DNA from: Desulfobia sp.
GTDB taxonomy: Bacteria > Desulfobacterota > Desulfobulbia > Desulfobulbales > SURF-16
Length of the DNA: 8,080 nucleotides
NCBI GenBank assembly: GCA_030608985.1
Contig: JAUWDC010000035.1
Coordinates: 1-8,080, forward strand
Direction of reading: 5' to 3'
In this document: piece by piece, positions 1 to 6,628 of the stretch
Layout of the letters: each line of letters begins with the position of its first letter
Position numbering within the stretch: the first letter of the stretch is position 1
Made by a program: the position numbers and the translations under genes
The notes under the pieces: generated by a model
Seen by the model: the letters and a program-made list of their open reading frames with translations, nothing else
The model's database searches: none
What the model was told of the DNA's origin: nothing

Positions 1-109
1 GAAATACCCCTGTAACGGCAAATCCCATTTTGAGGAATTTACGCCGTTCTTCTGAAGGCAGATTGCTCACGCCCTCGTTTTTTTCCTTTGATAACTTCTT
101 GATATCCAT
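1..109 (-). CDS. N-terminus of a Tat-exported protein (partial)
   Basis: Only the first 36 codons are in the window; the gene continues beyond base 1. The reading begins MDIKKLSKEKNEG and contains ERRKFLKMGFAVTGVF at about residues 21-36. This is a twin-arginine (Tat) signal: two Arg, then x-F-L-K, then the start of a hydrophobic stretch. The start is supported by AGGAG at about 117-121 on the opposite strand, roughly 8 bases upstream of the ATG (109-107). Tat substrates are exported folded and often carry Fe-S, molybdenum or other cofactors. In anaerobes this kind of leader is common on periplasmic ferredoxin-like or Rieske-type redox subunits, but the mature domain is not visible, so no function is assigned. 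It is divergent from the kinase gene. Confidence 0.8.
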   Translation of the reverse strand, partial: MDIKKLSKEKNEGVSNLPSEERRKFLKMGFAVTGVF

Positions 110-552
110 CCTGAATCTCCTGAGAAAATTATAAAACAGAGAAAAGGTGCATGTGTAAGCTTCCTTCTACCTGTAATCACCGACCAGCAATAATGAGAGA
201 TATGAGTGGCTATTCTATTGTGGGGGCGTCTGCGATCACAGAATAGTCTTAATGATCGAGTAACGCGTCATGCCTGCCATATACTGCTCAGCTACATCTA
301 TAAAAAGTGTTGCAAATTTTAATAAAGTGTAGCAAGTTAAAAGTGTTGCAAATCTGATGCACCCTACACGTATTGTAGGATGTGTCAAGGTTTTTTTCTA
401 GGAGACGGCAGCTTTCAATTTATTATAATTTTAGTGCCTTACAGCTTATTTCGTACAAAAAATAATAAGAAATAAAAAAATTACTTTTGAAATAAAAGAC
501 TTACATCTACTGTTAAGGAACTTATCAGGTTCTGCGTGGTTAGTCGGAAAAT
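110..552. other. Divergent intergenic region (443 bp)
   Basis: No ORF with a credible start is visible here. It separates the minus-strand Tat protein from the kinase gene and should hold both promoters. Visible structure: an interrupted hairpin at 210-246 (CTATTCT / AGAATAG plus GTG / CAC), three TGTTGCA-type direct repeats at 303-353, a small inverted repeat CCTACA-N5-TGTAGG at 363-379, and an AT-rich stretch from about 411 to 515 with a perfect TATAAT at 424-429. I could not find a matching -35 box or a GG-N10-GC sigma-54 element for the kinase gene, so its promoter is not placed. Confidence 0.6.
303..353 (+). promoter_or_regulatory. Three direct repeats around TGTTGCA, probable operator of the kinase/regulator operon
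   Basis: The 15-mer AAAAGTGTTGCAAAT occurs exactly at 303-317 and 339-353. A diverged copy, AAAGTGTAGCAA, lies between them at 324-335. The core TGTTGCA is the reverse complement of TGCAACA, which is also in the cluster upstream of the small-protein operon (about 3511-3592). The shared half-site suggests that the regulator encoded at 1707-3521 also binds here and controls its own operon. The sites lie about 200-250 bp upstream of the kinase start codon, a distance suited to an enhancer-type activator. Binding is inferred, not shown. Confidence 0.55.
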
Positions 553-1701
553 ATGTCAGACAAAAAAAGCAAGAGTGAAAAGCAAGTGGTCATGCAGGAA
601 TATTCCAAGCTGCCAGAACCTTCTCCTGCTGGTGGAGGGAGGGAGCTTTTTCATGCTATCCAGGACCCTGTCTTTGTAGTTACTCCTGATGGTATTATTA
701 TTGATGCCAACAAGGCTGCCCTTACGGCGGCAAAAAAAGACCTGTCAGAAATTATTGGTCAAGGAATTTGTAAAATTATCCATGGAGGGAGTTTGCCACA
801 CATGAAATGCCCTCTCGAGGAATTTCTGCGTACCTGCTTTACCAATTATGTTGAAGAGACTACTCTTCCCGGCCTTGCCGGGGAATATCTGCTGACAATT
901 ACGCCAGTCAAAGACCGGAATGAAAATGTACGGAAAATTTTACTTGTTGCAAGGGAATTGACCGGTGATGAGGTGAGAAAAGCGGATTCTTTTCGAACTG
1001 CCCAAATGGCCTCTATTGGTGAACTGGCGGCGGGTGTTGCTCATGAAGTCAACAATCCCATTACCGGCATTATTAATTTTGCCCAGATACTTCTCGATGA
1101 CAGCGAAAAAGATTCCATACAGGAAGAACTTTTAGGCAGAATAGTAAATGAAGGAGAGAGGATTGCGGTAATTATTAAGAATCTTCTTTCCTTTTCCCGT
1201 GAAAGTGAAAACGATAATGACCTTATAGATATAAAACAGGTAATCCAGGACAGTCTTACCCTTGTTCAACATCAATTTGAAAAGGATGGTATCAGGATTG
1301 ATACCAAATATGCAGAAAACATGGGGCAACTAGTTGGAAATTTTACACAATTACAGCAAGTTATTCTTAATTTGTTAAGTAATTCCCGTTTTGCTTTGAA
1401 TGAACGCTACCCTAATCCTTCACCAGACAAAATTATTGAAATATCCTGCAACCCATCTGTTAATGATCAAGGTAAACCGGCCACCCAAATTTGCATTAAA
1501 GATACAGGTACCGGCATTCCCCAAGGTATTCTGAAAAAATTATTTGATCCATTTTTCACCACCAAACCTTCTGGTGAGGGAACTGGACTTGGGCTCAGTA
1601 TTACTTATGGTATTGTTCGGGACCACGGCGGGACTATCAAGGTTGACTCAAGAATGCATCAATATACTAAGATGATAGTTGAGCTCCCTCAACTCAGGTA
1701 A
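553..1701 (+). CDS. Soluble PAS-domain sensor histidine kinase
   Basis: This 382-residue cytosolic histidine kinase has no signal peptide or membrane segment. A PAS domain spans about residues 30-140 and includes C73, H77 and C86 in a C-x3-H...CP arrangement. HisKA follows at about 150-215 with phospho-acceptor H164 in AHEVNNP. The ATPase domain has an N-box with N273 and N277, G1 DTGTGIP (317-323), F-box FDPFFTTK and G2 GEGTGLGL (341-348). All catalytic motifs are intact, so it should autophosphorylate and pass phosphate to Asp62 of the regulator that starts 5 bases downstream. The H-E-x-N-N-P form of the His box is typical of NtrB/ZraS-like kinases that partner sigma-54 activators. The ribosome site is weak (CGGA at 545-548). 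The input signal is unknown; ligand or redox sensing by the PAS Cys/His set is possible. Confidence 0.95.
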   Translation: MSDKKSKSEKQVVMQEYSKLPEPSPAGGGRELFHAIQDPVFVVTPDGIIIDANKAALTAAKKDLSEIIGQGICKIIHGGSLPHMKCPLEEFLRTCFTNYVEETTLPGLAGEYLLTITPVKDRNENVRKILLVARELTGDEVRKADSFRTAQMASIGELAAGVAHEVNNPITGIINFAQILLDDSEKDSIQEELLGRIVNEGERIAVIIKNLLSFSRESENDNDLIDIKQVIQDSLTLVQHQFEKDGIRIDTKYAENMGQLVGNFTQLQQVILNLLSNSRFALNERYPNPSPDKIIEISCNPSVNDQGKPATQICIKDTGTGIPQGILKKLFDPFFTTKPSGEGTGLGLSITYGIVRDHGGTIKVDSRMHQYTKMIVELPQLR

Positions 1702-1706
1702 TTAAT

Positions 1707-3521
1707 ATGGACAGTCAAATTCCCCATGAAAAAGATATCCATATTCTGATAGTCGATGATGAATTAAGTATTCGACTTTCTTTTGAGATGATTCTTGCCC
1801 GTGAAGGGTATGGGCCAATAACTACTGCCTCTACTTTAGGTGAAGCTCTCACTGCAATCAAAGAACAAGATTTTGATCTTATCATTAGTGATATTATACT
1901 CGGAGAAGAAAGAGGCACTGATTTCCTTGGCAAAATCAAGGAAGCAGGCATCGAATGTCCGGTGGTCATGGTTACCGGGTTTCCCAATATCGATACGGCT
2001 GCTGAGGCTGTCCGCTATGGTGCATTTGATTACATTCCTAAGCCTGTAAACAAGCAAACATTGTTGAAATTTGTTCGACAGGCATTGAAACATTGGGAAC
2101 TTGAAAAAGAGAAAAAGAAGTTGCAGCAGGAAAATGACAAGTTTAAACGATATTTTGAAACAATTTTCAGTTCGGTTCAGGACGCGATTATTACAATAGA
2201 CAATGAGTTGCAGATTGTTCAGCTCAATGAGACAGCTAAACAATGGCTTCTTTATTCCGGGTCTGACAAGCAGGCCAGTCTTGAAGCGTATCAAAATGCA
2301 ATGGGCAAAGCCTGCATGCAGGACGCCAAACAGGTATTAACCAGCAGGCAGGAAGTCAGGGGACATCAGGTTGAATGCAGAAAAACTGATGGAAATATAC
2401 GCATCATAAGTCTTAATGCTGCACCATTAACTGATGGCTTTGACACATTTCAGGGTGTCGTCCTGGTAGCCAGGGATATTACCCTGACTGAACCTGAGAC
2501 AGGTCGCAATGCCAGAAATAAATTTCATGGTTTTGTTGGTTCCAGTCGGGTAATGCAGGATGTGTACAACCTAATTGAAAATGTCGGGAAAGTTGACACA
2601 GCAGTCCTTGTAACAGGTGAGTCCGGTACAGGCAAGGAACTCGCAGCAGAGGCATTACATGCGGAAAGTGGGCGACGCGATATGCCGCTTATTAAAATTG
2701 ATTGTGCTGCAATGCCTGAAGAGTTGCTGGAAAGTGAGCTTTTTGGCCACAAAAAAGGAGCATTCACCGGTGCGGATAAAGACCGTCCAGGCAAGCTGCT
2801 GCAGGCTGACAATGGAACCCTTTTTCTTGATGAAATTGGAGATATTTCACCTCGCATGCAATTGCGTTTACTGAGGTTCCTTCAGGAGAAGACGTTTACT
2901 CCGGTGGGCCAGGATACTCCTGTGAAATTAAACGTCAGAATTATTGCTGCGACCAATGTTAATTTTGATGAAAAAGTAAAAGATGGCAGCTTTCGTGAAG
3001 ATCTTTACTATCGATTAAAGGTTGTTGAGATAAAATTGCCCCCTCTGCGTGATAGAAAGGGCGGCATTCCCATACTTGTTCATCACTTTCTTTCTCTATT
3101 TCGCGAGGAACTCAAACGCAATATTCATGGCATCTCCGACCAGGCCATGGACGTACTTATCCGGTATTCGTGGCCGGGTAATGTTCGGGAGTTAAGCCAT
3201 GTTGTTGAGAGGGCCTGTGTATTGTGTAAAGGTTCGACTATTTCTTTAGACCATTTCCCGGAAGAAATACAAAAACAAAAAACTGTTGTTCGTATTTCTG
3301 CCCGGTCGGAAATAGAAACATCTATACCGACAGTTGCAACACTCCCACCTTACGTGAGCGAAGAAGATGAGATTATAGACATCTTGAAACGTGCGCGTGG
3401 CAACAAATCTGAAGCCGCGCGTCTGCTGAACATTGATCGCTCCACCCTATACCGCAAAATGCAGCGAATTGGCATTTCCAGTGATATTGGAAAAAGCCCT
3501 TCCGTAAATAGCAACAGTTAA
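1707..3521 (+). CDS. NtrC-family sigma-54 response regulator (REC-PAS-AAA+-HTH)
   Basis: This 604-residue sigma-54-dependent activator has four parts. The REC domain (about 11-125) has acidic D17/D18, phospho-acceptor D62 and K112. A charged, probably coiled-coil linker (about 127-152) leads to a PAS domain (about 150-262). The AAA+ domain (about 275-510) has Walker A GESGTGKE (304-311), the sigma-54-contacting GAFTGA loop (351-356) and Walker B GTLFLDE (370-376). A Fis-type helix-turn-helix ends the protein (566-589, with [20 protein letters not shown]). All motifs needed to remodel sigma-54 polymerase are present. AGG at 1696-1698, inside the end of the kinase gene, serves as its ribosome site, so the two genes are likely coupled. 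The extra PAS between REC and AAA+ is not in NtrC itself and may add a second input. Its likely target is the promoter at 3712-3727; one GCAACAGTT site overlaps the end of this gene. Confidence 0.95.
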   Translation: MDSQIPHEKDIHILIVDDELSIRLSFEMILAREGYGPITTASTLGEALTAIKEQDFDLIISDIILGEERGTDFLGKIKEAGIECPVVMVTGFPNIDTAAEAVRYGAFDYIPKPVNKQTLLKFVRQALKHWELEKEKKKLQQENDKFKRYFETIFSSVQDAIITIDNELQIVQLNETAKQWLLYSGSDKQASLEAYQNAMGKACMQDAKQVLTSRQEVRGHQVECRKTDGNIRIISLNAAPLTDGFDTFQGVVLVARDITLTEPETGRNARNKFHGFVGSSRVMQDVYNLIENVGKVDTAVLVTGESGTGKELAAEALHAESGRRDMPLIKIDCAAMPEELLESELFGHKKGAFTGADKDRPGKLLQADNGTLFLDEIGDISPRMQLRLLRFLQEKTFTPVGQDTPVKLNVRIIAATNVNFDEKVKDGSFREDLYYRLKVVEIKLPPLRDRKGGIPILVHHFLSLFREELKRNIHGISDQAMDVLIRYSWPGNVRELSHVVERACVLCKGSTISLDHFPEEIQKQKTVVRISARSEIETSIPTVATLPPYVSEEDEIIDILKRARGNKSEAARLLNIDRSTLYRKMQRIGISSDIGKSPSVNSNS

Positions 3522-3592
3522 TGGTGCAAAACTGTTGCGCGCAACAGTTTTGCAATACTATTTAGGTCGCCGCAACACATATGCAACAGTTG
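3511..3592 (+). promoter_or_regulatory. Upstream activator cluster of GCAACA half-sites
   Basis: The 9-mer GCAACAGTT occurs exactly at 3511-3519, 3541-3549 and 3583-3591, and inverted (AACTGTTGC) at 3530-3538. A shorter GCAACA is at 3572-3577. Start-to-start spacings of 30, 31, 42 and 11 bases are close to whole helical turns, so the sites would face the same side of the DNA. The cluster lies about 145-225 bp upstream of the predicted sigma-54 start site, the normal position for an enhancer. The adjacent regulator gene makes its product the obvious candidate to bind. The first site covers the end of that gene. Confidence 0.7.
3525..3554. repeat. Perfect 30-bp palindrome
   Basis: TGCAAAACTGTTGCG is followed directly by its exact reverse complement, centred between 3539 and 3540. 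It contains two GCAACAGTT half-sites facing each other. A protein operator is the best reading, since Fis-type regulators bind as dimers. As RNA it could form a hairpin after the regulator gene, but no T-tract follows, so an intrinsic terminator is unlikely. Confidence 0.85.
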
Positions 3593-3659
3593 TCTCCCTC
3601 CCTGTTTTTCCTCTTTGAGATTTGTTTTTTTCAGTATCATAATAAAAAAATAATAGTTA

Positions 3660-3672
3660 AATCAAGATGTTA
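3660..3672 (+). promoter_or_regulatory. Probable IHF site
   Basis: AATCAAGATGTTA matches the IHF consensus WATCAANNNNTTR at every defined position. It lies between the activator cluster (ending about 3592) and the sigma-54 promoter (from 3712), just downstream of an A-rich run. This is where a DNA bend helps enhancer-bound activators reach sigma-54 polymerase at NifA- and NtrC-type promoters. The motif is short and degenerate enough to occur by chance in AT-rich DNA; its position is what makes it convincing. Confidence 0.6.
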
Positions 3673-3711
3673 TTGTTTTCTGTGTAGTTTTTTTGATGTG
3701 ATAAGTTGTTT

Positions 3712-3727
3712 TGGCATGCGCTATGCA
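3712..3727 (+). promoter_or_regulatory. Sigma-54 (-24/-12) promoter of the small-protein operon
   Basis: TGGCATGCGCTATGCA has the invariant GG (3713-3714) and GC (3725-3726) separated by exactly 10 bases, and a TGGCA -24 box. Transcription would start near 3738, giving a leader of about 65 bases before the first small-protein ATG at 3803. The gene just upstream encodes a GAFTGA-type activator and its likely binding sites precede this element, so gene content, operator and promoter agree. Confidence 0.82.
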
Positions 3728-3802
3728 AATTAGAAAAAGCAAGAAGACAACAAAACGACTAAGACAACAAAATTTTTACCACACATCATAAAGGAGAGAA
3801 CA

Positions 3803-4009
3803 ATGAAAAATACAAATACAATCACAAGAGAAAACAATGCAGCCATTAGTAACGTTAATGTTGAACTCAGTAAAGTAGGTGTTGGGGCGATTGGTATTAC
3901 ATCAGCGCTTATTGGATGCTGGGCAACAGCTTGTCTTGTTGCAGGTATGATCAGCAGTGGTGGCCCTGTAAACCTCGCGGCAAGTTTTGTTTCAGCTGTT
4001 ATTGGCTAA
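3803..4009 (+). CDS. Small membrane-type protein 1 of a three-paralogue set
   Basis: This 68-residue protein belongs to a family I do not recognise by name. A polar, Asn/Thr-rich N-terminus (1-20) leads into ELSKVGV (21-27), a hydrophobic segment of about 23 residues (about 29-51) containing I-G-C39-W40-A-T-A-C44-L-V-A-G, then SSGGP (51-55), and a short amphipathic C-terminal helix ending AVIG. One membrane-spanning helix is likely. Two Cys four residues apart flank the Trp side of the helix. The start is well fixed by AAGGAG at 3791-3796. It is the first gene after the sigma-54 promoter, so it should be induced when the kinase/regulator pair is active. The late GG is not placed like a bacteriocin leader cleavage site. 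A stress protein, a pore-forming or signalling peptide, or a small subunit of a membrane complex are all possible. Confidence 0.85.
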   Translation: MKNTNTITRENNAAISNVNVELSKVGVGAIGITSALIGCWATACLVAGMISSGGPVNLAASFVSAVIG

Positions 4010-4049
4010 GAATCAATTAGTGAATTAAATTATAGCCCAGGAGTCCAGA

Positions 4050-4262
4050 ATGAATACCATACACACAACAGAAAAAACCAGAAGCCAATCTCACGCAAAA
4101 GCTACTGTTACTACTGAAATCTCTAAAGTAGGTGTGTATGCCATTACTATCTCTTCTGGAATTATTGGCTGCTGGGCAGTAGCCTGTCTTGTTGCTGGCA
4201 CCATTAGTAGTGGCGGCCCCTTTGGGCTTATAAGCAATTTAGTAAAAGCAATCATAGGATAA
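4050..4262 (+). CDS. Small membrane-type protein 2, close paralogue of protein 1
   Basis: This 70-residue protein is clearly homologous to the preceding one. Shared blocks are E-(L/I)-SKVGV (23-29), IIGCWAVACLVAG (38-50) and ISSGGP (52-57), and it ends KAIIG. The Cys pair is C41 and C46, as in protein 1. The N-terminal 20 residues differ completely and are polar with several Thr, His and Lys. AGGAG at 4039-4043 supports the start. It lies 40 bases after protein 1 with no terminator between, so the two are co-transcribed. The conserved core with a free N-terminal tail suggests that the helix, the Cys pair and the GGP turn carry the function, while the tail sets specificity or is disordered. 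Function unknown. Confidence 0.85.
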   Translation: MNTIHTTEKTRSQSHAKATVTTEISKVGVYAITISSGIIGCWAVACLVAGTISSGGPFGLISNLVKAIIG

Positions 4263-4298
4263 TCACAGTAACTTAACTTTAATTATAAGGGATCTCTC

Positions 4299-4526
4299 AT
4301 GGAAGAAAAAGCAATTGCCAAACAAATAACTAAATCTACTACTGCTGTTCACGAAGTGGAGCAAGTCAGTAGTGAACTGCACAAAGTCGGCATGTATACT
4401 ACAGCCGCTTTCGCAGCTGGAATAGGGGTTTGGGGAGTTATTTGTTTGGTCAGTGCCTTCACGACCGCCGGTGGCCCGATAGCTCTTATCAAAAGTCTGT
4501 TTGGAGCTATATCGGGAACTATGTAA
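4299..4526 (+). CDS. Small membrane-type protein 3, divergent paralogue
   Basis: This 75-residue protein shares the same plan: a charged N-terminal tail, ELHKVGMY (26-33), a hydrophobic helix with IGVWGVICLVSA (42-53), TTAGGP (55-60), and a C-terminal helix ending AISGTM. It is the most divergent copy. Val44 replaces the first Cys of the other two, leaving C49 only, and three residues extend past the usual terminal Gly. AAGGGA at 4287-4292 fixes the start, 36 bases after protein 2. Two terminators follow directly, so it closes the operon. The loss of one Cys argues against an essential intramolecular disulfide in this copy and suggests a division of roles, for example a hetero-oligomer of three different subunits. 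Function unknown. Confidence 0.85.
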   Translation: MEEKAIAKQITKSTTAVHEVEQVSSELHKVGMYTTAAFAAGIGVWGVICLVSAFTTAGGPIALIKSLFGAISGTM

Positions 4527-4548
4527 AACTGTATATTGCAGATATAAT

Positions 4549-4584
4549 TCAGCGGCAAATTCTTTTTTGGCGCTGATTTTTTTT
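4549..4584 (+). terminator. Intrinsic terminator 1 of the small-protein operon
   Basis: TCAGCG (4549-4554) pairs with CGCTGA (4571-4576). One G-G mismatch follows, then CAAA / TTTG extends the stem around a short T-rich loop. Eight T residues (4577-4584) follow directly. It begins 22 bases after the stop of small protein 3. Confidence 0.75.
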
Positions 4585-4624
4585 AAGCCAGAGGGATTAT
4601 ATCTCTCTGGCTTTTCTTTTTTTT
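4585..4624 (+). terminator. Intrinsic terminator 2, in tandem with the first
   Basis: AAGCCAGAG (4585-4593) pairs perfectly with CTCTGGCTT (4605-4613), and four more pairs close the inner part around a 3-base loop. A T-rich tail follows to 4624. It starts on the base after the T-tract of terminator 1. Together they should strongly insulate the small-protein operon from the protease operon. Confidence 0.88.
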
Positions 4625-4650
4625 GACTTATGAATATAAATGACTATATA
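4623..4650 (+). promoter_or_regulatory. Candidate sigma-70 promoter for the protease operon
   Basis: TTGACT (4623-4628, 5 of 6 bases of the -35 consensus) is followed after 16 bases by TATATA (4645-4650), a fair -10 box. It lies directly after the tandem terminators and about 100 bases before the protease start. It would make the protease operon transcribed independently of sigma-54. AT-rich DNA gives chance matches, so confidence is moderate. Confidence 0.45.
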
Positions 4651-4712
4651 TCTGATTGGCATCCTGAACTATTACAGCCCGGTGGTTTGAGCAATTCTAC
4701 CGGAATGTCGCT

Positions 4713-4740
4713 GAATAGTTACAAAAACAGTACGTATACC
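4713..4740 (+). repeat. Dispersed 28-bp direct repeat, copy 1
   Basis: GAATAGTTACAAA, three variable bases, then AGTAC and TAT. It matches the sequence at 7930-7957 in 23 of 28 positions by my alignment, in the same orientation. GCTGAATAGTT (4710-4720) is also repeated exactly at 7883-7893. This copy ends 13 bases before the protease ATG, and the others lie after the sensor-like gene, so the protease operon is bracketed. Confidence 0.65.
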
Positions 4741-4753
4741 TTAAGGTCCTCAA

Positions 4754-6625
4754 ATGGCAATTCTGGTTCGAAACCTCGTTGTATTTTTTATCTTTACCTT
4801 ACTTCTTGTTGGTAGCTATGGCTTTTGGAAAATTGAACATAAGTTGCGAACTGTAACCTACAGTGAATTTCGCTACTGTCTCGTCAACCATGACCTTGCA
4901 GCAATTACTTTCATCGGGAATAAGGTCATTGCTCAACATAGGGTTGGAGACAAGTACGAAACCACAGTGCCCAATGCCGAAAAACTGATTTCTGAACTTC
5001 AGGAAAGAAACATTCAGATTATCTTCAAAAAGGATCGATCCGATCAGATTTTTCAGGGTATCGCCCTGAGCTATATAATCTTACTTATTCTAACGGTCAT
5101 TATTTCCCTGAGTAAGAAAAAAAGAGTTGAGGAGGAGGAAAACAAGTTTGCTTCAGATAAACTCATCATGCCGGACAGTGAAAATAACTTAGTGACATTT
5201 GATGACGTTGCAGGGATACCTGAAGCCTTGGAAGAGGTGCAGGAAATTGTAAATTTTTTGAAAAACCCGGAACAATATAAGCAAATTGGAGCAGTTAGTC
5301 CCAAGGGAATACTGCTACAGGGTCCACCAGGAACTGGGAAAACCTTGCTGGCAAAAGCAATTGCCGGTGAAGCAAAAGTGCCGTTTTACAGTTTTAGTGG
5401 TTCTGACTTCGTAGAAATGTTTGTAGGCGTCGGTGCCTCCAGAGTAAGGGACATTTTTAAGGAGGCTAAAACTAAATCGCCCTGCATAATCTTTATCGAT
5501 GAGATTGATGCTGTTGGTGGCAGTCGTGCCGGCGGGGCCACTGAGAGTGGTCAGGATGAGAGAAGCCAAACCCTCAACGCGCTGCTTGTTGAAATGGATG
5601 GATTTACTACTTCTGACACTATTGTTGTCCTGGCGGCAACGAATAGACCGGATATTCTCGACCCGGCCTTGAGTCGTCCTGGTCGATTTGATCGACAAGT
5701 CAATATATTACCTCCTGATCTCAAGGGTAGAAAAAAGATTCTCGAAGTCCACGGCGCTAATGTTGCTCTTGCACCAGGACTGGATCTTGATAAAATTGCC
5801 CACATGGTACCCGGCTTTACCGGCGCTGAGTTGGCCAATCTTGTCAATGAGGCTGCCCTTATGGCAGCCAGAGATGGTAAAAGCCAGGTTAATCTTTTGG
5901 ATTTTGAACATGCCCGCGATCGTATTATCATGGGAGTTGAACGAAAAGGGATGATCCTATCTGAAGAGGATCGGAAGGTTCTTGCTTTTCATGAGGCAGG
6001 GCATGCAATAATTGCCAAATCTTTGCCGGATTCCGATCCAATTCATAAAGTAACGATTATTCCGCGAGGTCAGGCTTTAGGTCAGACCCAGCAACTTGCA
6101 GTGACCGATCGGAGCAGTTACAGTTATAGTTATCTCAAAAGTAGAATTACCACTCTCATGGGCGGTAGGGCAGCAGAAGAGATAGCTTTTTCCCAGCGAA
6201 CAACCGGTGCCCAGGGGGACATTATTCAAGCGACTGAAATTGCAACGAACATGATTTGTAAATGGGGAATGAGTGATGTTATTGGACCGCAAGCAATGGT
6301 AGTTGCTAATTCAGGATTTCTTGGTGGTGTAGCGCACCGAATGGAAATGAGTAATAAAACATCTGAATTTGTTGATGAGGAAATCAAAAAATTGCTCAAA
6401 ATGTGTCATGATGATGCCGTAACAATTCTTAAGCAAAAATATTACCTCCTTAAGCAGCTTGCAGAAATTCTTTTGGAGGTTGAGACTCTTGACGAGGAAG
6501 AGTTCGAGATTATCATGACGTGTCATTTTACTGAGAAGATTGCAGCTGGAATCCATGAAACCAATCAATGTAAAACGTGTCCGGCAGCTGATAGTTGTAT
6601 TCATTCAAAACTGAGAAAGGAATAA
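4754..6625 (+). CDS. ftsH: FtsH-type membrane AAA+ zinc metalloprotease with Cys-rich tail
   Basis: This 623-residue ATP-driven protease degrades membrane and cytosolic proteins as a hexamer in the inner membrane. TM1 is at about 4-24, an FtsH-type periplasmic domain at about 34-95 and TM2 at about 102-121. The AAA+ module has Walker A GPPGTGKT (190-197), pore loop FVEMFVG (219-225), Walker B IIFIDE (245-250) and arginine-finger motif RPGRFDR (308-314). The protease domain has zinc-binding HEAGH (413-417) and third ligand D489 in TGAQGD. All catalytic residues are present and the length is normal. The C-terminus is odd: C590, then C606-x2-C609-x5-C615, in place of the usual variable, often acidic tail, which suggests metal or Fe-S binding or redox control. 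TTAAGG at 4741-4746 supports the start. It forms an operon with the following sensor-like gene and may be an accessory copy dedicated to this locus (inference). Confidence 0.93.
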   Translation: MAILVRNLVVFFIFTLLLVGSYGFWKIEHKLRTVTYSEFRYCLVNHDLAAITFIGNKVIAQHRVGDKYETTVPNAEKLISELQERNIQIIFKKDRSDQIFQGIALSYIILLILTVIISLSKKKRVEEEENKFASDKLIMPDSENNLVTFDDVAGIPEALEEVQEIVNFLKNPEQYKQIGAVSPKGILLQGPPGTGKTLLAKAIAGEAKVPFYSFSGSDFVEMFVGVGASRVRDIFKEAKTKSPCIIFIDEIDAVGGSRAGGATESGQDERSQTLNALLVEMDGFTTSDTIVVLAATNRPDILDPALSRPGRFDRQVNILPPDLKGRKKILEVHGANVALAPGLDLDKIAHMVPGFTGAELANLVNEAALMAARDGKSQVNLLDFEHARDRIIMGVERKGMILSEEDRKVLAFHEAGHAIIAKSLPDSDPIHKVTIIPRGQALGQTQQLAVTDRSSYSYSYLKSRITTLMGGRAAEEIAFSQRTTGAQGDIIQATEIATNMICKWGMSDVIGPQAMVVANSGFLGGVAHRMEMSNKTSEFVDEEIKKLLKMCHDDAVTILKQKYYLLKQLAEILLEVETLDEEEFEIIMTCHFTEKIAAGIHETNQCKTCPAADSCIHSKLRKE

Positions 6626-6628
6626 TTT

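Noticed and set aside
128..133. TATAAT on the minus strand as -10 box of the Tat-protein gene
   Set aside because: Transcription would start at about the ribosome site and no -35 box is found at the right spacing.
303..353. The repeats as a small CRISPR array
   Set aside because: The units are about 15 bases with 1-6 bases between them and there are no spacers or cas genes; they fit operator repeats.
1836..2294. 152-codon minus-strand frame within the regulator gene
   Set aside because: It lies wholly opposite a strongly conserved receiver/PAS coding region and has no recognisable domain; it is an antisense shadow.
3525..3554. Palindrome as an intrinsic terminator of the regulator gene
   Set aside because: There is no T-tract after it and no loop between its arms; the repeated half-sites around it favour an operator.
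3951..3967. GG in the small proteins as a double-glycine bacteriocin leader site
   Set aside because: The GG lies after the hydrophobic helix, about 15 residues from the C-terminus, and is followed by Pro. Leader sites come before the mature peptide, and no peptidase-containing ABC transporter gene is in the window.
4656..4671. A second sigma-54 promoter before the protease gene (TTGGCATCCTGAACTATT)
   Set aside because: The -24-like TGGCAT is present, but the position that must be GC ten bases after GG reads TA, so the -12 element is missing.
4630..4815. A 61-codon open frame between the terminators and the protease gene
   Set aside because: It has no ribosome site (a T-run precedes the ATG), overlaps the candidate promoter and the first 60 bases of the protease gene in another frame, and its composition resembles no protein family I know.
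5315..5931. Minus-strand frames of 126-127 codons inside the protease gene
   Set aside because: They run opposite the conserved AAA+ module and are explained by its codon pattern; no ribosome site or domain was seen.
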